A stretch of 64,000 nucleotides of DNA from Bacteroidota bacterium (GCA_029552825.1 JAKPDL010000227.1:1-64000); one strand, 5' to 3'; numbered from the stretch's first letter, positions 15,338 to 26,163 are shown. A program made the numbers and translations. The notes: generated by a model from the letters alone, not told the origin.

Positions 15338-16540
15338 TTATGCCCGGATAACACCCGAGCCAACCACCTCATCCCCGTCATACCACGCTGCAAACTGCCC
15401 GGGAGTAATACCTCGCTGTAACTTATTAAAGACTATATACATGCCATCCTTCCTCAGGTAAAGCCTCGCTTTCTGTAAACCCTGGCGATACCTTATCCGA
15501 ACCATATAATCCCGGCTCTCACCTTCAGCCATCGCGAGGTCAGGCCTGACCCAGTGAACCTCATCCTTCCTGATAAACAACCCTTTCCTGTAAAGCCCCG
15601 GATGTGACTGCCCTTCACCGACATACAATATATTCCGAACCGCATCAATGCCAATCACAAAAAGTGGCTCACGATACCCTCCTATATTTATCCCTTTACG
15701 CTGACCGATGGTAAAATAATGTGCTCCGTTGTGTTCTCCTATGGCTTTGCCCATTTCAGGCTTATACATATATGGAGTTACAGCTTTTCTCAACTCATCA
15801 TCACCAGCATCATCTCCGGGTAAACCCGTATGCCATTCCTGCAAAATTGCATCCCGCGGTATCTCAACAATAATCCCTTTACGTGGTGCAATCTTCTGCT
15901 GAAGAAATTCAGGAAGATGAACCTTCCCTATAAAACAAATACCCTGCGAGTCTTTTCTGTGTGCTGTCGGTAATTTAAGCCGGGCAGCTGTCTCCCGTAC
16001 TTCTGCTTTCGTCATGTTTCCAACCGGAAAAAGCACATCTTTGAGCTGCTCCTGACTTAACTGACATAGAAAGTAACTCTGATCCTTATTTTCATCAATA
16101 CCCGCCAGAAGCCTGAATACAGCCCGGCCATTTATGAGCACTTCCTCTTTCCTGCAATAGTGGCCTGTTGCAAGATAATCTCCCCCAAGTTTTCTGACTT
16201 CTGTAACAAATGAATCGAATTTGATTTCCCTGTTACATAAAATATCCGGATTGGGAGTCCGTCCTTTCTCATATTCCGAAAACATGTAATCCACCACCCG
16301 CTTCCTGTAATCCTCGCTCAAATCCACAAAATGAAATGGAATCCCCAGTTTCCTGGCAACCATCTCGGCAAACATAACATCATCTTCCCAGTGGCACTCA
16401 CTCTGAATCAGACCCGTTGTGTCGTGCCAGTTCCTCATAAATAAACCCTCAACCTCATAACCCTGCTCCATCAATAACCAGGCCGCAACACTCGAGTCAA
16501 CCCCTCCCGACAAACCTACTATCACCTTCTTTGGCTTCAC
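15338..16540 (-). CDS. mnmA: tRNA-specific 2-thiouridylase MnmA
   Basis: MnmA adds the sulphur at position 2 of wobble uridine 34 in tRNAs for Lys, Glu and Gln, using ATP and a relay-delivered persulfide. The 400-residue product has the PP-loop SGGVDSS at residues 11-17, the first catalytic cysteine Cys102 in DILCNREIKF, and the second Cys202 in SQGICFIGK, as in the E. coli enzyme. GHYCR and GQRKG family motifs are also present. It is somewhat longer than typical (about 370) because of short insertions in the central part. It is divergent from the addA-like gene, and a TATCTTTG box lies upstream. Confidence 0.95.
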   Translation of the reverse strand: MKPKKVIVGLSGGVDSSVAAWLLMEQGYEVEGLFMRNWHDTTGLIQSECHWEDDVMFAEMVARKLGIPFHFVDLSEDYRKRVVDYMFSEYEKGRTPNPDILCNREIKFDSFVTEVRKLGGDYLATGHYCRKEEVLINGRAVFRLLAGIDENKDQSYFLCQLSQEQLKDVLFPVGNMTKAEVRETAARLKLPTAHRKDSQGICFIGKVHLPEFLQQKIAPRKGIIVEIPRDAILQEWHTGLPGDDAGDDELRKAVTPYMYKPEMGKAIGEHNGAHYFTIGQRKGINIGGYREPLFVIGIDAVRNILYVGEGQSHPGLYRKGLFIRKDEVHWVRPDLAMAEGESRDYMVRIRYRQGLQKARLYLRKDGMYIVFNKLQRGITPGQFAAWYDGDEVVGSGVIRA

Positions 16541-16647
16541 AATTAATATTTTATAAAATGTTTATTGTCAATATTTTACTATTATATTTTCGGGGTTGTA
16601 TTAAAAGCTTCTTTTTTATATGTTAAATAACTTTCTTTTAACCGGTG

Positions 16648-16655
16648 CAAAGATA
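16648..16655 (-). promoter_or_regulatory. Candidate -7 box upstream of mnmA
   Basis: CAAAGATA reads TATCTTTG on the minus strand, matching TAnnTTTG. It is about 108 bases before the mnmA start, giving a long leader. No matching -33 element is seen, so support is modest. Confidence 0.35.
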
Positions 16656-16686
16656 GATAATTTGAAAAATCCTTACCTTTATCCTT

Positions 16687-19600
16687 ATGGGAACAGGAAC
16701 AATTACAAAATACAGCGCCTCGGCAGGTTCAGGCAAAACATTCGAACTTACAGCCAGATACCTGCAAAAACTTTTTACATCACAGGGGCAGGCATATAAA
16801 AGAATCCTCGCTGTAACTTTTACCAATAAGGCTGCAGCGGAAATGAAATACAAGATAATAAACCACCTTTTCAGGATATCAAAAGGTGAGGAAACCAGTA
16901 TGTTGATGAGGCTGGTAAAAGATACCGGACTCTCTACTGAGGAGCTTAAAGATAAATCAAAACAGTTATTGCATGCAATCCTGCACGATTATTCTTTCTT
17001 CAACGTCGGAACTATCGATAGCTTCTTTCAACGCATTATAAGAGCATTTGCAAGGGAATTCGGACTTCAGTACAGCTATCTTATTGAACTCGATCATAAA
17101 TATCTTCTGGCAAGAGCTATTGATGATACTGTGGAAAATGCAGCCACAGACGCCAGACTGCTGAAATGGCTTACAACGCTTGGCCTGGAAAAAACAGAAG
17201 AAGGTAAAAGCTGGAATATTAAATGGCATATTGGAGAAATTGCAGGTGAAATTTTCAGGGAGAAATTCCGCCTTATCCCTGAAAATGAGCGTAAAAATTT
17301 GGAAAACAAGCAACTGCTGGAAAAATATATTAAAAATCTGCAAGATTTTCAGCAAGAATTTTTAGATGAAATTAAAAAACGAGCCGGAGAATGCCGTGAT
17401 TTTCTTGATAGATACCATGTAACAGATGATATGTTTTATTATGGAACTAGTGGCGGGGTGGGATCATTTATCAACAAAATGTTAAGCATTAAAAATGAAT
17501 ACTACCCGGAACCTGGAGCCAGAGTTATGAAAGTTAAAGAAGTCCCTCCCGTTTGGAGCCCTAAAAATGGACCAACGCCTCAACTTAAGGCAGCACTGGA
17601 TAATGGATTCGATAAGTTATTTTCAGGAATGCTTAATTATTACCTTAAAAATTACATATCGGTTAATACCGCAAAACTAATTACTGAGTATGCATATATT
17701 CTGGGTATCTTTTCCGATATTCTTAAAAGTTTCCGCAATATAACAACAACCGAAAACAGATTTCTGCTTTCTGATACAGGCGAACTCCTTCTGAAACTTA
17801 TTGGTGGCAACCAGACTCCCTTTATATATGAGAAAGCAGGAAATACTTATGAAAATTTCATGATAGATGAGTTCCAGGATACTTCTGTAATCCAGTGGAA
17901 TAATTTCCTCCCCTTAATTGAAAACAGCATTGCTGGCGGATTTGAAAATCTTGTAGTAGGCGATGTAAAACAATCAATATACCGATGGCGAAACAGTGAC
18001 TGGCGTATAATGAGTGAATATCTTGAAAAACAAATAGATAAATCGAGAATTATTTCTGAAAACCTTGGATCAAATTACCGCAGTCTGTGGAATATTGTGG
18101 CATTTAATAACTCACTCTTTTCAGTACTGCCTTCTCTGCTGGATAAAAGCCCAGATTTTTCCGGAGCAAATATGAAAATCAGTAACATCTATTCGGACGT
18201 AAAACAGTCCTGCCCGGAGAATAGGGAAGGGGGATATGTCAGAATTGAATTTGTTGACAATAACGATGGAGCCTATAAAGAAATAGTACTCAAAAGACTT
18301 CCAGAAGTCGTTGAAGAGCTTCAGGATAAAGGCTTTAAGGCTTCGGATATTGCAATACTTGTCCGGAAAAACAGGGAAGGGGTAGATGTAATAAATTCTT
18401 TCATTGATTACAAGGTTAAAGCTTCTCCGGAAAAAACGGCAAAATATAATTACAGTATAGTATCAGGCGAGTCTCTTCTTATAGGTTCTTCACCTGTAGT
18501 TGCATTCATACTTGCCTTGCTGCGCTTTTCAATAGACTCTTCTGATAGACTCAGCAAAGCTCTGATGCTGAGGAACTGGCTTATGGCAACTGGAGAAAAA
18601 CCGGAAAAAACCGACCTTTCAGATATTGATAACGATGCTAATGAGTTATTCCCGGACGGGTGGATGAAATTTACTGAGAATTTAAAGCATATACCTGTGT
18701 TTGAGGCAGTTGAAAATAGCATCAGTTTTTTCAAACTTGGTGAACCAGAGGAAAACTTTGCTTTCCTTAGTGCTTTCCAGCAATCAGTTTTTGAATATTC
18801 ATTGAATAATTCCTCAGATATTCCGTCATTTCTGGAGTGGTGGAATTTGTATGGCACAGACCTGTCGTTAACCCTTTCTGACAGACAGGAATCAATACGG
18901 GTTATAACAATACATAAGGCAAAAGGTCTTGAATTCAAAGTGGTTATAGTGCCTTTCCTGAACTGGACCATGACTTATGAAGGAAATATGACCCCGATAA
19001 TTTGGATAAGTCCGGAGGAGGAACCTTTTAATGAAATCAACCTTGTTCCTGTCAGGTATAAGAAAGATATGTTACTCACCCTTTTTGCAAATGAATATTT
19101 ATATGAAAAATATTGTGCAACAATAGATAACCTTAACCTTCTGTATGTGGCATTTACCCGGGCAAAAGAGGTTCTTATAGGTTTTTGTCCCATAAAGGAT
19201 AAGGATAAAGAAGAAAAGAAACTTGGTCATGTAAATAAATGTTTGTTCGCGTCGTTTCTGGAAAAATCAGTAAACCAGAATGGCAAGGAGCCTTTAATTA
19301 ACCTTTCAGATTATTTTAACCCGGAGACATGCGTTTTTGAACTTGGAGATCTGGATAAGGTAACTAAGCATGAAAAGCAGATTGCAGAAGGAGATTTTAC
19401 TGACTTGAAATATAATGTAAATCCCAATATTCCTTCATTAAGGATTAAATTTAACGGCGAAGGGCTCTTTATTAAGGAGGGTGAAAAGATTGAAGCACGC
19501 CTTAATTACGGGAAACTTATGCATGATATCCTTGCTTCGGTGATAACACTTGAAGATATTCCTTCGGCAGTGAACCGCATGGTACAGGAAGGAAGGATAG

Positions 19601-19920
19601 ATGAAGGAGAGAAGGAGGAGATAGAGAAACGAATTAAAAGTGCAGTATCCTCTGATGAAATCAGGGAATGGTTCCGGCCCGGACTCAAAATTGTAACGGA
19701 GGCTGATATTCTAACCACAAAAGGCACGATACGCAGACCCGACAGGGTTATTATTTCAGATGACAGGGCAATCGTAGTGGATTTTAAATTCGGCAGGGAA
19801 AGGAGTGAGTACAAAGAGCAGGTTGCTCTGTACCGTAATCTTCTTTTAGAGATGGGATATAAACAGGTTGATGCTTATCTGTGGTATGTCGACCAGGGTA
19901 AAGTAGTATGCGTGAATTAA
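16687..19920 (+). CDS. AddA-like UvrD/RecB-family helicase-nuclease
   Basis: A 1077-residue superfamily 1 helicase fused to a nuclease. Walker A is in SASAGSGKTF (residues 10-19), motif Ia is in AVTFTNKAAAEMK, motif II is MIDEFQDTS, motif III is VGDVKQSIYRWR, motif V is ITIHKAKGLEFKVV and motif VI is LLYVAFTRAKE. The C-terminus has a PD-(D/E)XK core with RPDRVII and VVDFKFG. It would pair with the AddB-like protein encoded two genes downstream to resect double-strand DNA ends for recombination. The radical SAM gene overlaps its 3' end by 13 bases, so the three genes are translationally coupled. Confidence 0.88.
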   Translation: MGTGTITKYSASAGSGKTFELTARYLQKLFTSQGQAYKRILAVTFTNKAAAEMKYKIINHLFRISKGEETSMLMRLVKDTGLSTEELKDKSKQLLHAILHDYSFFNVGTIDSFFQRIIRAFAREFGLQYSYLIELDHKYLLARAIDDTVENAATDARLLKWLTTLGLEKTEEGKSWNIKWHIGEIAGEIFREKFRLIPENERKNLENKQLLEKYIKNLQDFQQEFLDEIKKRAGECRDFLDRYHVTDDMFYYGTSGGVGSFINKMLSIKNEYYPEPGARVMKVKEVPPVWSPKNGPTPQLKAALDNGFDKLFSGMLNYYLKNYISVNTAKLITEYAYILGIFSDILKSFRNITTTENRFLLSDTGELLLKLIGGNQTPFIYEKAGNTYENFMIDEFQDTSVIQWNNFLPLIENSIAGGFENLVVGDVKQSIYRWRNSDWRIMSEYLEKQIDKSRIISENLGSNYRSLWNIVAFNNSLFSVLPSLLDKSPDFSGANMKISNIYSDVKQSCPENREGGYVRIEFVDNNDGAYKEIVLKRLPEVVEELQDKGFKASDIAILVRKNREGVDVINSFIDYKVKASPEKTAKYNYSIVSGESLLIGSSPVVAFILALLRFSIDSSDRLSKALMLRNWLMATGEKPEKTDLSDIDNDANELFPDGWMKFTENLKHIPVFEAVENSISFFKLGEPEENFAFLSAFQQSVFEYSLNNSSDIPSFLEWWNLYGTDLSLTLSDRQESIRVITIHKAKGLEFKVVIVPFLNWTMTYEGNMTPIIWISPEEEPFNEINLVPVRYKKDMLLTLFANEYLYEKYCATIDNLNLLYVAFTRAKEVLIGFCPIKDKDKEEKKLGHVNKCLFASFLEKSVNQNGKEPLINLSDYFNPETCVFELGDLDKVTKHEKQIAEGDFTDLKYNVNPNIPSLRIKFNGEGLFIKEGEKIEARLNYGKLMHDILASVITLEDIPSAVNRMVQEGRIDEGEKEEIEKRIKSAVSSDEIREWFRPGLKIVTEADILTTKGTIRRPDRVIISDDRAIVVDFKFGRERSEYKEQVALYRNLLLEMGYKQVDAYLWYVDQGKVVCVN

Positions 19921-20924
19921 TTCACACTGAAAAGAAAAATTCTCTGTTTCCCTGGGGTACGTCCCGCAGATATAATTCTTATGGAGATTTCCTTAATATA
20001 AAATTCGGAGGAAGAGTTCAGAAAATAAGCATTGATGGAGGATTTACATGCCCGAACCGCGACGGTACAAAAGGGACCGGCGGATGTGTTTTCTGTGATA
20101 ACAGGGCCTTCAACCCTCCATATTGCGATCCCGGTAAGAGTGTAACTCAACAGCTAAAGGAAGGTATTGCATTTTTTAGTAAAAGATATCGCAAAACCAG
20201 AGGCTATCTTGTTTATTTCCAGGCCTATTCAGGTACATATTCTGATATCAGCACACTTGAAAAAATCTACTATGAAGCCCTTTTATTTCCTGAAGTAAAA
20301 GGAATTATCATCGGAACACGCCCCGATTGTATCGACAGCGAAAAAATTGAACTTCTGCAGAACATAGGAGAAAAATATTTTGTCGCTGTGGAATATGGAA
20401 TTGAATCCTGCCGGGATGATACATTGCGGAGGATTAACAGGGGACACACATTCAGCGATTCCGTAAAAGCTGTAAAAATGACGGCAGAGGCTAATATACA
20501 TACAACGGCACATCTTATTTTCGGATTGCCAGGAGAAACACCTGACGAAATGCTTGAAGAAGCTGAAATCATTTCAGAATTACCGCTCAACTCGGTTAAG
20601 TTTCATCAGCTTCAGATAATTAAGGGTACTGTTGCAGAACGCCAGTATATGGAAAATCCCGGAGAATTTAAGATTTTTACTCTTGATGAATATGTTGAGT
20701 TTATTATTGCATTCCTTGAGCGCCTTAATCCCGGGATAGCCATAGAACGGTTTACTGCTGAGGTGCCTGGAGAAATGCTTGCTGTCAGACCATGGAATAA
20801 TACCCCGTCGGAATATATTACCCGTATGATTGAGAAACGGATGGAGGCCCAAAATACATGGCAGGGTCGATTGTATAAACATAAAAAAACTGAAAGACAA
20901 AATAATTATGGAATATTTTCTTGA
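19908..20924 (+). CDS. TIGR01212 family radical SAM protein
   Basis: A 338-residue radical SAM protein of the TIGR01212 (YhcC/YtqA-like) family. The cluster-binding cysteines are Cys48, Cys60 and Cys63 in FTCPNRDGTKGTGGCVFC, the wide spacing typical of this family. GGFTCPNRDG at the start and GLPGETPDEM with KFHQLQIIKGT in the second half agree with the family. The substrate is not established; these proteins are thought to act in tRNA or related modification. It sits between the addA-like and addB-like genes, overlapping the first by 13 bases and the second by 17. Confidence 0.88.
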   Translation: MRELIHTEKKNSLFPWGTSRRYNSYGDFLNIKFGGRVQKISIDGGFTCPNRDGTKGTGGCVFCDNRAFNPPYCDPGKSVTQQLKEGIAFFSKRYRKTRGYLVYFQAYSGTYSDISTLEKIYYEALLFPEVKGIIIGTRPDCIDSEKIELLQNIGEKYFVAVEYGIESCRDDTLRRINRGHTFSDSVKAVKMTAEANIHTTAHLIFGLPGETPDEMLEEAEIISELPLNSVKFHQLQIIKGTVAERQYMENPGEFKIFTLDEYVEFIIAFLERLNPGIAIERFTAEVPGEMLAVRPWNNTPSEYITRMIEKRMEAQNTWQGRLYKHKKTERQNNYGIFS

Positions 20925-23787
20925 GCATCTTGCAAAACATATTTATAAGAATTACAGTGAAACACTGGAGAAGCAATGTCTGGTTTTTCCAAACAGAAGA
21001 GCAGGCCTTTATTTTATGAAATATCTTTCAGACATAATCAAAAAACCAGTCTGGTCGCCTGCTATCAAGACTATTAACGAACTATTTAGTTATTTGTCGC
21101 AGCTGGAAATTGCTGAAAATGAGATACTGATATTCGAACTTTATAAAACATATAAAGAGATTTCAGAAAGATTAAAGAAGAAACCTGAACCCTTTGATGA
21201 ATTCTATTTCTGGGGCGAGATGCTCCTTAATGACTTTGACGATGTTGATAAATACATGGTCGATGCCGGAAAACTGTTTTCAAACCTGTCAGATTTAAAG
21301 AGAATAGATACTGAGCTTGGCGGACTTACTGAGGAACAGATAGAGATCATCCGGCAATTCTGGGTTAATTTTAATACTGGAAAACCTACCGGGCATAAGG
21401 AAATGTTCCTGGAACTATGGGAAATTCTTCCTGAACTATATGTCAAATTCTGCAATAATTTGAGGAATAAGGGTCTTGCTTATGAAGGAATGATTTTCAG
21501 GGAAGTAGCTGAAAAATGCATTTCAGGTGAAAACCTTTCTCTGCCCTGGGAAAGATTCTATTTTATCGGTTTCAATGCACTGAACAGATGCGAAAAAGAA
21601 CTTTTTAAATATCTCAAAAATAATGGAAAGGCAAAGTTTTACTGGGATTATGACGAATCATACATAGATAAGTCATCGAGTCATACAGCAGGATATTTCA
21701 TAAGAGAAAACCTGGGGCTTTTCGGAAATGATATGCCTGACGGCTGGAATTATAAAACTCTGCTATCTGCATCTGGGACTAAAAGAAAGATTATAAGTAC
21801 CTCAACTGATATTGCGCAGGTTAAACTTGTACCTGAATTGCTTAAGGAGCTTGGGAATTTAAATGCCAACGAAGCACATCATACTGCAATTATCCTTGCT
21901 GATGAAAATCTGCTACTGCCACTCCTTAATTCTATTCCCGACTCCGATGTGGATGTCAATATTACCATGGGCTATCCTCTTAAATTCAGTCCTGTATACA
22001 GCTTCCTCAGATTGCTTCTCCTGCTTCAGAGAAACAGCAGAAAAGAAAACGAAGAGATCCTGTTTGAATATTCAGACGTTTCAGGTTTGTTTCAGCATAG
22101 TTTTCTGTCTGATGAAGCAAAATACCAGAGTGGAGAAATTCTCAAATCTTTAATTAAAGAAGGAAAACGGTGGATACCTTCTTCAAAATTGTGTCGGACC
22201 GAATCGCTAAAAATGATCTTTAGAAAAGTAGAATCTCCGGGAGAAATAGCTTCATATCTGAAAACAATTCTTATGTCATTTTATCTGGCAGGGGAGGATG
22301 AACCAGGGTTAAGTATCAGAAGTAAGCTTCATAATGAGTTTATTTTCAGATCTCTGCAGGTAATTAACAGACTTGAAAACTTGACAAGGACGGCAGAGAT
22401 TGAAATGAAGACTGAAACATGGTTACTGCTTCTCGACCGTATTCTCCGGAATATAACTGTTCCATTCTCTGGTGAGCCCCTTTCCGGGATACAGATTATG
22501 GGATTGCTCGAAACCAGAACACTCGATTTCAAGAATATAATAATGTTGTCTGTAAACGAGGGAGTTCTTCCACGGGCCTCTGCTGGCTCATCCTACATAC
22601 CATATACTCTGCGCGAAGCATTCGGGCTGCCAGTTATAAGACATCAGGATTCAATCTATGCCTACTATTTCTACCGGTTACTTCACAGGGCTGAGAATGT
22701 GACTTTTGTATATAATTCTAATGCTGAAGGACTTAAGACAGGAGAGATGAGCAGGTTTTTAATGCAGCTTATCTACCTTTATGAGAATCATCCTGATATT
22801 TTAAATACAGGGTATAAAATTGGCGTGAAACTACTGCCAGAGGGAGAAATTGAACGTAGCGAAAAGCACATAAAGATTCTTGAGAAAATATATTTTGAAA
22901 ACAAAGAACCTCTTTCTCCAAATGCTATCAACACATGGATTTCCTGCAGGATGAAATTTTATTACAGATATGTTTGCGGTATAAAAGAACCGGAAAGAAT
23001 AATATCAGCCGATGATGCAGCAACATTTGGGGAAATACTTCATCAAACAATGAAAGAATTATATTCAGGTTATTTAAATAAAACTCTTGAAAAAAAAGAT
23101 ATTGAAAAACTGGCAGAAAAAAGTGATATTGATGAATTAGTTAAAAAGCTTTTACGGGCGAAATTCCATTCAAATACTGATGCCGTTCTTTCAGGCACCG
23201 AACTAATTATTGCCAGCATCCTGAGTTATCATGTAAGACTTATTCTTAACATGGACATAAATGTTACACCGTTCAAAATATGCGGTCTTGAAAAGAAAAT
23301 GTCTGCCCCCTTTGAAATAAACTACGATGGCAATAAGAAGGAAATCTTCATCGGTGGAATAATCGACAGAATTGATGAAAAATCAGGTTCGTTCCGTATT
23401 GTTGATTATAAGACAGGAAAAGTTAAAAAATCAGAGATTGAGTCATTTGATTCTCTCTTTGAAGAGAATGAAGAAGAACGCGGACAGGAATGGCTTCAGG
23501 TTCTGATATATTGTGAGATATTTTTAAATAAGAAAGATAACACGAAAGTGTTTCCTTTAATATATTCTCTGAGAAAGTTGACCGAAGAAGAGTATACCGG
23601 AATGCTCAAAATAAAAAATAACAATAACGAAATAATTGTTGATGACTATTCAAAATTTAGAAATGGATTTAAATCAAAACTGGAAAAAACTGTTTCCTCA
23701 ATTTTTGATAAAGATGAACCATTCAGGATGACTGAGAACACGAAAATATGCGAAAAATGTTTATATAGGGAGCTTTGTAACCGGTAA
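20908..23787 (+). CDS. AddB-like PD-(D/E)XK exonuclease
   Basis: The start is taken at ATG 20908 (MEYFLEHLAKHIY, 959 residues); the longer open frame from 20830 lies inside the previous gene. Features of AddB are FPNRRAGLYF near the N-terminus, the inactivated helicase part with TLDFKNIIMLSVNEG, and the C-terminal nuclease with RIDEKSGSFRIVDYKTG. Four cysteines fit the AddB iron-sulphur cluster: Cys680 in WISCRMKFYY, and Cys948, Cys951 and Cys957 in the last residues (CEKCLYRELC). It forms the second subunit of the AddAB recombination nuclease with the product of 16687-19920. Confidence 0.85.
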   Translation: MEYFLEHLAKHIYKNYSETLEKQCLVFPNRRAGLYFMKYLSDIIKKPVWSPAIKTINELFSYLSQLEIAENEILIFELYKTYKEISERLKKKPEPFDEFYFWGEMLLNDFDDVDKYMVDAGKLFSNLSDLKRIDTELGGLTEEQIEIIRQFWVNFNTGKPTGHKEMFLELWEILPELYVKFCNNLRNKGLAYEGMIFREVAEKCISGENLSLPWERFYFIGFNALNRCEKELFKYLKNNGKAKFYWDYDESYIDKSSSHTAGYFIRENLGLFGNDMPDGWNYKTLLSASGTKRKIISTSTDIAQVKLVPELLKELGNLNANEAHHTAIILADENLLLPLLNSIPDSDVDVNITMGYPLKFSPVYSFLRLLLLLQRNSRKENEEILFEYSDVSGLFQHSFLSDEAKYQSGEILKSLIKEGKRWIPSSKLCRTESLKMIFRKVESPGEIASYLKTILMSFYLAGEDEPGLSIRSKLHNEFIFRSLQVINRLENLTRTAEIEMKTETWLLLLDRILRNITVPFSGEPLSGIQIMGLLETRTLDFKNIIMLSVNEGVLPRASAGSSYIPYTLREAFGLPVIRHQDSIYAYYFYRLLHRAENVTFVYNSNAEGLKTGEMSRFLMQLIYLYENHPDILNTGYKIGVKLLPEGEIERSEKHIKILEKIYFENKEPLSPNAINTWISCRMKFYYRYVCGIKEPERIISADDAATFGEILHQTMKELYSGYLNKTLEKKDIEKLAEKSDIDELVKKLLRAKFHSNTDAVLSGTELIIASILSYHVRLILNMDINVTPFKICGLEKKMSAPFEINYDGNKKEIFIGGIIDRIDEKSGSFRIVDYKTGKVKKSEIESFDSLFEENEEERGQEWLQVLIYCEIFLNKKDNTKVFPLIYSLRKLTEEEYTGMLKIKNNNNEIIVDDYSKFRNGFKSKLEKTVSSIFDKDEPFRMTENTKICEKCLYRELCNR

Positions 23788-23837
23788 GTCTATTTTGATA
23801 TTTTACTAATTTTGATTGATTTTTAATTCCTGAACAG

Positions 23838-25585
23838 ATGCTAACAAGTTACGATCATTTTAAGGTTGAAATAAAGAATGTCAAGTATTTTGCCGAAGAC
23901 GGAAGAGTTTGTCCACGTACTGCAATAATAAGTTTTTATGATTCAACAGGGAAAGAAATAAGCAATGAGTTATTTGGTGTTATTGAGAAGCAGGAAATCT
24001 ATAGGATGATTGAAGAAGGTAAAGATCTTATACTTGACAATCTTTATATAAACGACTTTTCCCTCTCAGCTTACAGGCGCATACATAATCTTGATAAAAA
24101 ATCACATGTCAGGATAAACAACCTGTCGGCCAGGAACTCATTTTTCGAGGCAACTACGGCAACAGACTTCAGTTTTGCTTTATTCAACGAAGGAGATATT
24201 AGTTTCGAAGGTTCACATTTTGCAAGAGGACAGGTATTATTTACTGGCTGCGATTTCGGTAAGGGAAATGTAAACTTTTCGAATACATTTTTCAGATGTG
24301 GTGATATTGATTTTTCAGGCTCTCTGTTTGATGACGGTGATTTTCTTTTTAAAAACTCAGTCGTAAAAGATGGAAAGAAAGATTTTCAGGACATACGATT
24401 CGGAAACGGTGAAATAAACTTTTCAAATACTGAATTTAACAGTGGTGAGCTGCTTTTTATTAATACACATTTCGGAAACGGGCATTTCATCTTTAAGGTG
24501 GCAAGAATAGCCAGTGGCAAGGTTGATTTTCACTATTCATCATTTGGAGATTGTGATGTGTCGTTCGAAAGAGCTGAATTCGGGAACAGCAAAGTGGATT
24601 TCAGGACTGTCGATTTCGGCTCAGGTAAAATTAACTTTAACCGTTCAATATTCGGAAACGGCGATGTAACTTTTGAAGGAGCATCATGCCGTTCAGGTAA
24701 AATTCAATTCAAGAGGGTTGAAATGGGGTCGGGGCATAAGAATTTCAGCCTGATGGAAATGCCAAATGCTGAAATCAATTTTGAGAAAACAAATTTCGGG
24801 GACGGTATCCTCACTTTCAACGGTTCACAATTCAAGCTTCTGTGTCTCCGTTCATGTAACTTTGACCATTACGTTGACCTTCGACTTGCAAAAGCTGAAA
24901 TTCTTGACATTTCCGACACTATAGTAAGAGATATTATTGACCTTGAACCATACGACTTTGATGTAAACATTGATGTTATTAATCTTACCGGCATGAGGCT
25001 CATCGGTAAAATATACATCGACTGGCACAAAAACAGATGCTATGACAAAATAATGGCACAGGAAGATACTACAGTCCGGCAGAAAGCCGAACAGTTCAGA
25101 ACACTTAAGGAAAATTTCAGTAATACGGGTAAATATTCATTCGAAGATAAAGCATATGTTGCTTTTCGCCGGCTTGAATCCATTGCTGATCTGAAAGAGT
25201 CAGTATCGAAAAACAAATGGTCGGCCCTCTGGAGTTACCCGGCTTATGGTTTTAAATGGCTTGTATTTGATAAAATTGGACTTTATGCCACATCTCCCGG
25301 CAGAGTACTCGTAAGCGTGGTACTTATCTGGTTTCTGTTCGGTTTCATCTACTATATCATTCAACTTTCAGGACTTGGAATGACAATGTCTTCTGTCAAT
25401 AATCCCGATAAACTCACACCTTTCATGCAATCATTTTATCATTCTGCAATAACTTTTTTACAATCGGTTATGGCGATGTTTTTCCACAGGGGCTGAGCAG
25501 AATTTTTTCAGGAATTGAAGGTTTTATCGGTGTTTTTATGATGTCCTACTTCACGGTGGCTTTCGTAAGAAAAGTGCTGAGGTAA
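23838..25585 (+). CDS. Pentapeptide-like repeat protein fused to a K+ channel pore, frameshift at 25454
   Basis: The zero frame runs from 23838 to a TGA at 25494-25496 (552 residues). After an N-terminal domain (~1-95) comes an array of about 12 repeats of ~20 residues with patterns like FGNGDVTFEGASF and SGKINFNRS (about 110-330), a right-handed-helix-like solenoid. A membrane segment follows at about 490-512 (VLVSVVLIWFLFGFIYYII). Reading -1 from the heptamer TTTTTTA (25454-25460) continues as TIGYGDVFPQGLSRIFSG to a TAA at 25583-25585, giving the K+-channel selectivity filter TxGYGD and a second membrane helix. The zero frame destroys the filter. It is either a true lesion, a sequencing slip in T6, or a programmed -1 frameshift. 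Confidence 0.75.
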
Positions 25586-25587
25586 AA

Positions 25588-26076
25588 CTATTCAGTCATA
25601 TCTCTTTTCAGCGCTGCCATCTTTATTGCAGTTACGGCAGCTTCATCACCCTTATTGCCGTGTTTTCCTCCCGACCGCTCTCTAGCCTGTTCAATGTTGT
25701 TTGTGGTAAGAACCCCGAAAATAACAGGAATATTGTAATCGATATTTAGCTGGGTAATACCCATACTTACACTCTGGCAAATATATGTGAAATGTGGCGT
25801 CTCTCCCTGAATCACACAACCCAGACAAATGATCGCATCAACGTCCTCATTTTCTGCCATTAACTGTGCGCCAAGGGTAAGTTCAAAACTGCCTGGAACA
25901 TGTTTTATAACAATATCTTCATCTGTAACACCATGCTTTTTTAGTGTCTTTACGCACCCATCAAGAAGTGAAAATGTAATTTCCTGATTCCAGTCAGAAA
26001 CAACTATGCCAAATCTCATTTCAGAAGCATCGGGGACCTTTGACGGGTCATAATCTGAAAGATTTGCAGTAGCCAT
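25588..26076 (-). CDS. ribH: 6,7-dimethyl-8-ribityllumazine synthase
   Basis: RibH condenses the ribityl-uracil intermediate with dihydroxybutanone phosphate in riboflavin synthesis. The 162-residue protein has the family motifs [12 protein letters not shown] (about 23-34), [28 protein letters not shown] with the catalytic His, and [24 protein letters not shown]. Its length is typical for the icosahedral or pentameric enzyme. No other riboflavin genes are nearby. It ends 2 bases after the corrected end of the channel gene, so the two converge. The TPR gene upstream is 87 bases away on the same strand. Confidence 0.95.
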   Translation of the reverse strand: MATANLSDYDPSKVPDASEMRFGIVVSDWNQEITFSLLDGCVKTLKKHGVTDEDIVIKHVPGSFELTLGAQLMAENEDVDAIICLGCVIQGETPHFTYICQSVSMGITQLNIDYNIPVIFGVLTTNNIEQARERSGGKHGNKGDEAAVTAIKMAALKRDMTE

Positions 26077-26163
26077 TATTTAAAAGGCAAAATTTAAATT
26101 TCTGAATTTTATCCTTTTTAAAAACCGTAAAAACTTTATAATTCCTGCAGGAAAGCCTTAACC

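Noticed and set aside
20830..20907. Longer addB-like start at 20830
   Set aside because: The extension lies entirely inside the radical SAM gene; the ATG at 20908 gives an N-terminus like other AddB-type proteins.
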